From: Melitaea cinxia | Taxonomy: Eukaryota > Arthropoda > Insecta > Lepidoptera > Nymphalidae | DNA: 64,000 bases | Assembly: GCF_905220565.1 (NCBI RefSeq) | Contig: NC_059416.1 | Span: forward strand, 1,922,001-1,986,000 | Reading direction: 5' to 3' | Shown: one piece after another, positions 61,385 through 64,000 of the stretch | Numbering within the stretch: position 1 is the first letter of the stretch | Layout of the letters: every line of letters starts with the position of its first letter | Notes under the pieces: model-generated | The model's input: only the letters and a program-made list of their open reading frames with translations | What the model was told of the DNA's origin: nothing | The model's database searches: none | Made by a program: the position numbers and the translations under genes

Positions 61385-61565
61385 AGTGTGATGCGTTGGC
61401 ACACAGGTCACATCACTGGTTGTTGCGCTAGCGGTCACAGGTTCGATCGCCGCACATGACAAACATTTGGATTGCCATACAGATGTTTGTCATGGTTTGA
61501 GCGTTTGTGCTTGTGTCTTGTGTGTGTTTCCGGATCCCTGATACAGAAAATAATCCTACTGGAGG
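61385..61565 (+). mobile_element. tRNA-like SINE head (family D variant), 3' end lost
   Basis: GATGCGTTGGCACACAGGTC (A-box side), CGCTAGCGGTCACAGGTTCG with ATCGCCGCACATGAC (B-box side), then GTTTGAGCGTTTGTGCTTGT as in 51111-51461. The D body and tail do not follow. Confidence 0.7.
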
Positions 61566-61839
61566 CAGTTGAGTTGAGCTGCAGCGTTTATTTATGTATT
61601 CTACTATCTCGGTATTTAAAAAGAAAGTTTTGTATCATCTCTTGCAAATATAAAATAAGCACACATTATATGTTTGTATGTATGAGTATGTACATATATA
61701 TATATATACTTTTTTAAATGTAATATGTTTTTATAGCGTGTTCTTGATCTTAATATAAATTTACAAATTTTCCAATGTTATCTGTGATGTCTATTGTAAT
61801 TTTTTTATCTAATTGTAAAACTGCTGGTAAGTAAGTAGA
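61566..61839. other. AT-rich stretch, no gene
   Basis: A TATATA run lies at about 61693-61708. Nothing else recognised. Confidence 0.4.
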
Positions 61840-61945
61840 ATAAAAATAAAATACAATCGCCCTTAGACCATAGTTGCTGTGAAGTATCCAAAACGGGAAT
61901 CTAAAAAACTTAATAAACCACGATAAAACCCAAAAAGTTATTTCA
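61840..61945 (-). mobile_element. Possible Penelope-like element 3' end, second copy
   Basis: CCATAGTTGCTGTGAAGTAT, CCAAAACGGGAATCTAAAA and AACTTAATAAACCACGATAA align with 53240-53360. Confidence 0.4.
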
Positions 61946-62439
61946 TTATAATAAAATACAATCAAAGATATACCAGCTATTCCTACAACAATTTCACTCA
62001 GTAGCACCTCATCATACAATTAGCAGATGTTCACAAACTCACATTAAACTCTATTCAACTAACGTCACTCAATAACTCTCAAAGCGCAACTAATGTAAAA
62101 ATCAAAACATAATTATCATCGAATGGACCGTGACATTCTCTCCGCATTGTTGTGTATTTTACGCTCAATTAAATTGTTTAAACTGAATTTATTTATCAAT
62201 TTCGCCAGTCATGCCAAAGGTGTCTGGACAACAATGGTATCTCCATAAATATAATGATAGAGTAGCTGTGAGAACATGATTGGAATCTTCTAGATACATT
62301 TCTCTTTTAAATTTTATTTTACAAATATTTGGCCCTTATTTAAAAATTAAAATCGCGAGCGATGTTTTCTAAAATGAAGATTTTAATGATTAATTCAAAA
62401 ATATCCTTAGTTTTAGTTTATCACAGCTTTTAGTCTTCA
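61946..62439. other. Unique stretch, no gene
   Basis: Nothing recognised. Confidence 0.4.
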
Positions 62440-62540
62440 TCACTCATCATCATCATCCCTTCGGCCTATTGCAGTCCACTGCTGGATATAAGCCTTCACA
62501 AGTTCGCGCCAAAAATGGCGTGAACTCATGTGTGTTAGTC
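62440..62540 (-). mobile_element. SINE family B tail fragment
   Basis: CATCATCATCATCCCTTCGG, CCTATTGCAGTCCACTGCTG and CGCCAAAAATGGCGTGAACT; strongly 5'-truncated. Confidence 0.75.
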
Positions 62541-62939
62541 TTACGTTGATAAAATTATTACGTATTGTGTATAAATTTTGTCAATAGAGTAGATATTTGG
62601 AAATGGTAATTCAAACCTAGAACTGTAATGAATAAATTAGATGTAGTTTGTATATACTTAAGGAGGACGCAGAGAGAGAGAAAGGTCTTAGTTTATCTTC
62701 TCAGTACTGATAATAGCACTGTTATTTTTATTGTAACTAAATATAACCATAGAATAGATCTCAATGAAATATATACGATTTAGTACAAAGTACATAAAGT
62801 AATAAATATAATTAAATATACCCTCAAAATCTAAATGTTCCATTTAAAACAAACTGCTTTAGATTATCAATTCAAAATTAAATTAATTTATTAATTCTAC
62901 GTAACTTCAGCAAAGTCAAACGTGCTCCAGTCGTAAAAC
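62541..62939. other. AT-rich stretch, no gene
   Basis: Nothing recognised. Confidence 0.4.
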
Positions 62940-63130
62940 TGAAAGCCTTAGGTCGGCAGACAAGCGTACGGCCCACGGATGGTAAGCGATTACCGTAGCT
63001 TATAGACACCTGCAACACCAGAAGCATCGCAAGCGCGTTGTCGACCCAATCCCCAATCCCCTCCAGGAGCTCTGGTCACCTTACTCACCAACAGGAACAC
63101 AATACTGCTTGAAAACAGTATTATTTTTAC
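62940..63130 (+). repeat. Family C repeat, 5' two thirds
   Basis: AGGTCGGCAGACAAGCGTAC, ATTACCGTAGCTTATAGACA, CTCCAGGAGCTCTGGTCACC and GCTTGAAAACAGTATTATTT; the part from GTCGAGGTAC on is missing. Confidence 0.85.
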
Positions 63131-63209
63131 ACCAATCAAAGAATATTTAAAAAGGAAAAGTTTTAATTACAAGTAATTTCTTTATTTATTCATTTATTAC
63201 AAAGCGTAT

Positions 63210-63400
63210 TAGAAATACTAGCCGTGTCTCGCGGTTTCATCCGCGTTGTTACTTGTTATAGTATAGCCTATAGCCTACCTTTGAAAATAGACTATCTAAT
63301 ACAAAAATATTTTTTTATTATATTTTATTAGCGCGTTCAAACAAACAAACAAAGATTAAAACTCGTCACCTTTATAATATTAGTATATATAGACATACAA
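63210..63400. repeat. Family F repeat (reversed)
   Basis: AATACTAGCCGTGTCTCGCG, GCCTATAGCCTACCTTTG, AGACTATCTAATACAAAAAT and TCACCTTTATAATATTAG. Confidence 0.6.
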
Positions 63401-63594
63401 ACAAGTAGCGTTGTAAACTATACTTCTCAAAACATGTATCCAAATTGAAATACGATTTATAGAAATAACAAATATTTAAAAAAAAAGGTAATTTGCATAA
63501 ACTCAAAAACTAATTTGTAATGAAATGTGACGGACAAGTATACAGAGAAAGAAAGAAAAAGAAATAAAAGAATGTAGAAGAACAATAACAAGCC

Positions 63595-64000
63595 ATTCAG
63601 CTTGTGACACCCCACAGCTGGGCATAGGCCTATTTCTTCATGCAAGAGAAGGATCGAGCTTTAATACACCCCGCTGCTTCACTGCGGGTTGGCGGATATG
63701 TTCCCTACTATGAGTAACGATCGCTATCAGGTGTACAGGGTGTCATGAGATAACTAGCCCGTTGGCGCATTTTGTAGTGACCTGCTTTGAACCTGCTTTC
63801 TGCTCCGGGGGCTGTGGGTTCGATTCCCACCCCGAGTCTGGCTTGCTTTAGGAACAAATAACCGTGTATGCATGTTGTAAATATTTATTTATTTATATGT
63901 ACGGTTCCTTTACGGTTCCTGTATGATAACAACCGGGAGCGACAGCTTAACATGCTCTCCGAGGTACAGTGAGGAGACCCACAAGGAAAAACATTCAAAG
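63595..64000 (-). mobile_element. SINE family D, split by a tRNA-derived SINE, runs off the window
   Basis: 63595-63740: tail and body (CTTGTGACACCCCACAGCTG, TTGGCGGATATGTTCCCTAC, GATCGCTATCAGGTGTACA). 63920-64000: GTATGATAACAACCGGGAGC, GCTTAACATGCTCTCCGAGG. The head lies beyond the window end. Confidence 0.8.
63751..63905 (+). mobile_element. tRNA-derived SINE nested in SINE D
   Basis: Best-preserved copy: A box in CGTTGGCGCATTTTGTAG, B box GGTTCGATTCCCACC in CTGTGGGTTCGATTCCCAC. It contains a small duplication of CCTGCTTTGAA/CCTGCTTTCT and ends in TTATTTATTTATATGT. ACGGTTCCTTTACGGTTCCT follows at 63901-63920. Confidence 0.8.

Overview
The window is AT-rich, intron- or intergenic-type DNA of a moth or butterfly (Lepidoptera). 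This is inferred from the repeat families it carries: RTE-type LINE tails that end in AGGCTGAAGTGA, SINEs that share that tail, and CR1-like LINEs whose 3' ends carry an AGAGATCGCT...AGCGATAAGACCGCC hairpin. No tools were run, so family names rest on sequence features and general knowledge. I see no convincing host protein-coding exon, no rRNA and no functional tRNA gene. All long reading frames belong to transposable elements.

Layout. 1-5.8 kb: truncated RTE and CR1-like tails, SINEs, and a SINE split by a GC-rich retroelement (4521-4966). 5.8-12.1 kb: an apparently full-length two-ORF CR1-like LINE on the minus strand (6364 to about 11540; ORF1 250 aa, ORF2 982 aa, both open), itself inserted into an older repeat, then a GC-rich poly(A)-ended fragment. 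12.4-19.7 kb: a MITE, a 207-bp fold-back element with perfect 30-bp inverted ends and a tRNA-like arm, and decayed repeats. 19.7-21.5 kb: a TA-flanked DNA transposon remnant resembling pogo/Tigger, with a later RTE insertion inside it bounded by a 13-bp target-site duplication. 21.9-35.2 kb: dense SINEs, MITEs and nested insertions separated by unique AT-rich DNA.

35.28-42.79 kb: a matched pair of about 27-bp terminal inverted repeats 7.5 kb apart. They enclose a decayed DNA element of about 1.8 kb that received two LINEs: a 5'-truncated CR1-like copy with an intact 426-codon RT frame (36506-38157, 11-bp target-site duplication) and a long minus-strand LINE (38540 to about 42530) with a 988-codon endonuclease/RT frame, no visible ORF1, and about 245-bp tandem repeats upstream of the ORF. 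42.8-64 kb: further SINEs, LINE tails, possible Penelope-like ends, tRNA-derived SINEs and unique sequence.

How the parts work together. Autonomous LINEs (CR1-like, RTE, Jockey/CR1-like) supply endonuclease/RT. Two SINE families (called B and D here) end in RTE-type tails and were presumably mobilised by RTE. Target-site duplications give relative insertion ages for at least six nested events. Family letters (B, C, D, E, F, G, M) are my own working labels.
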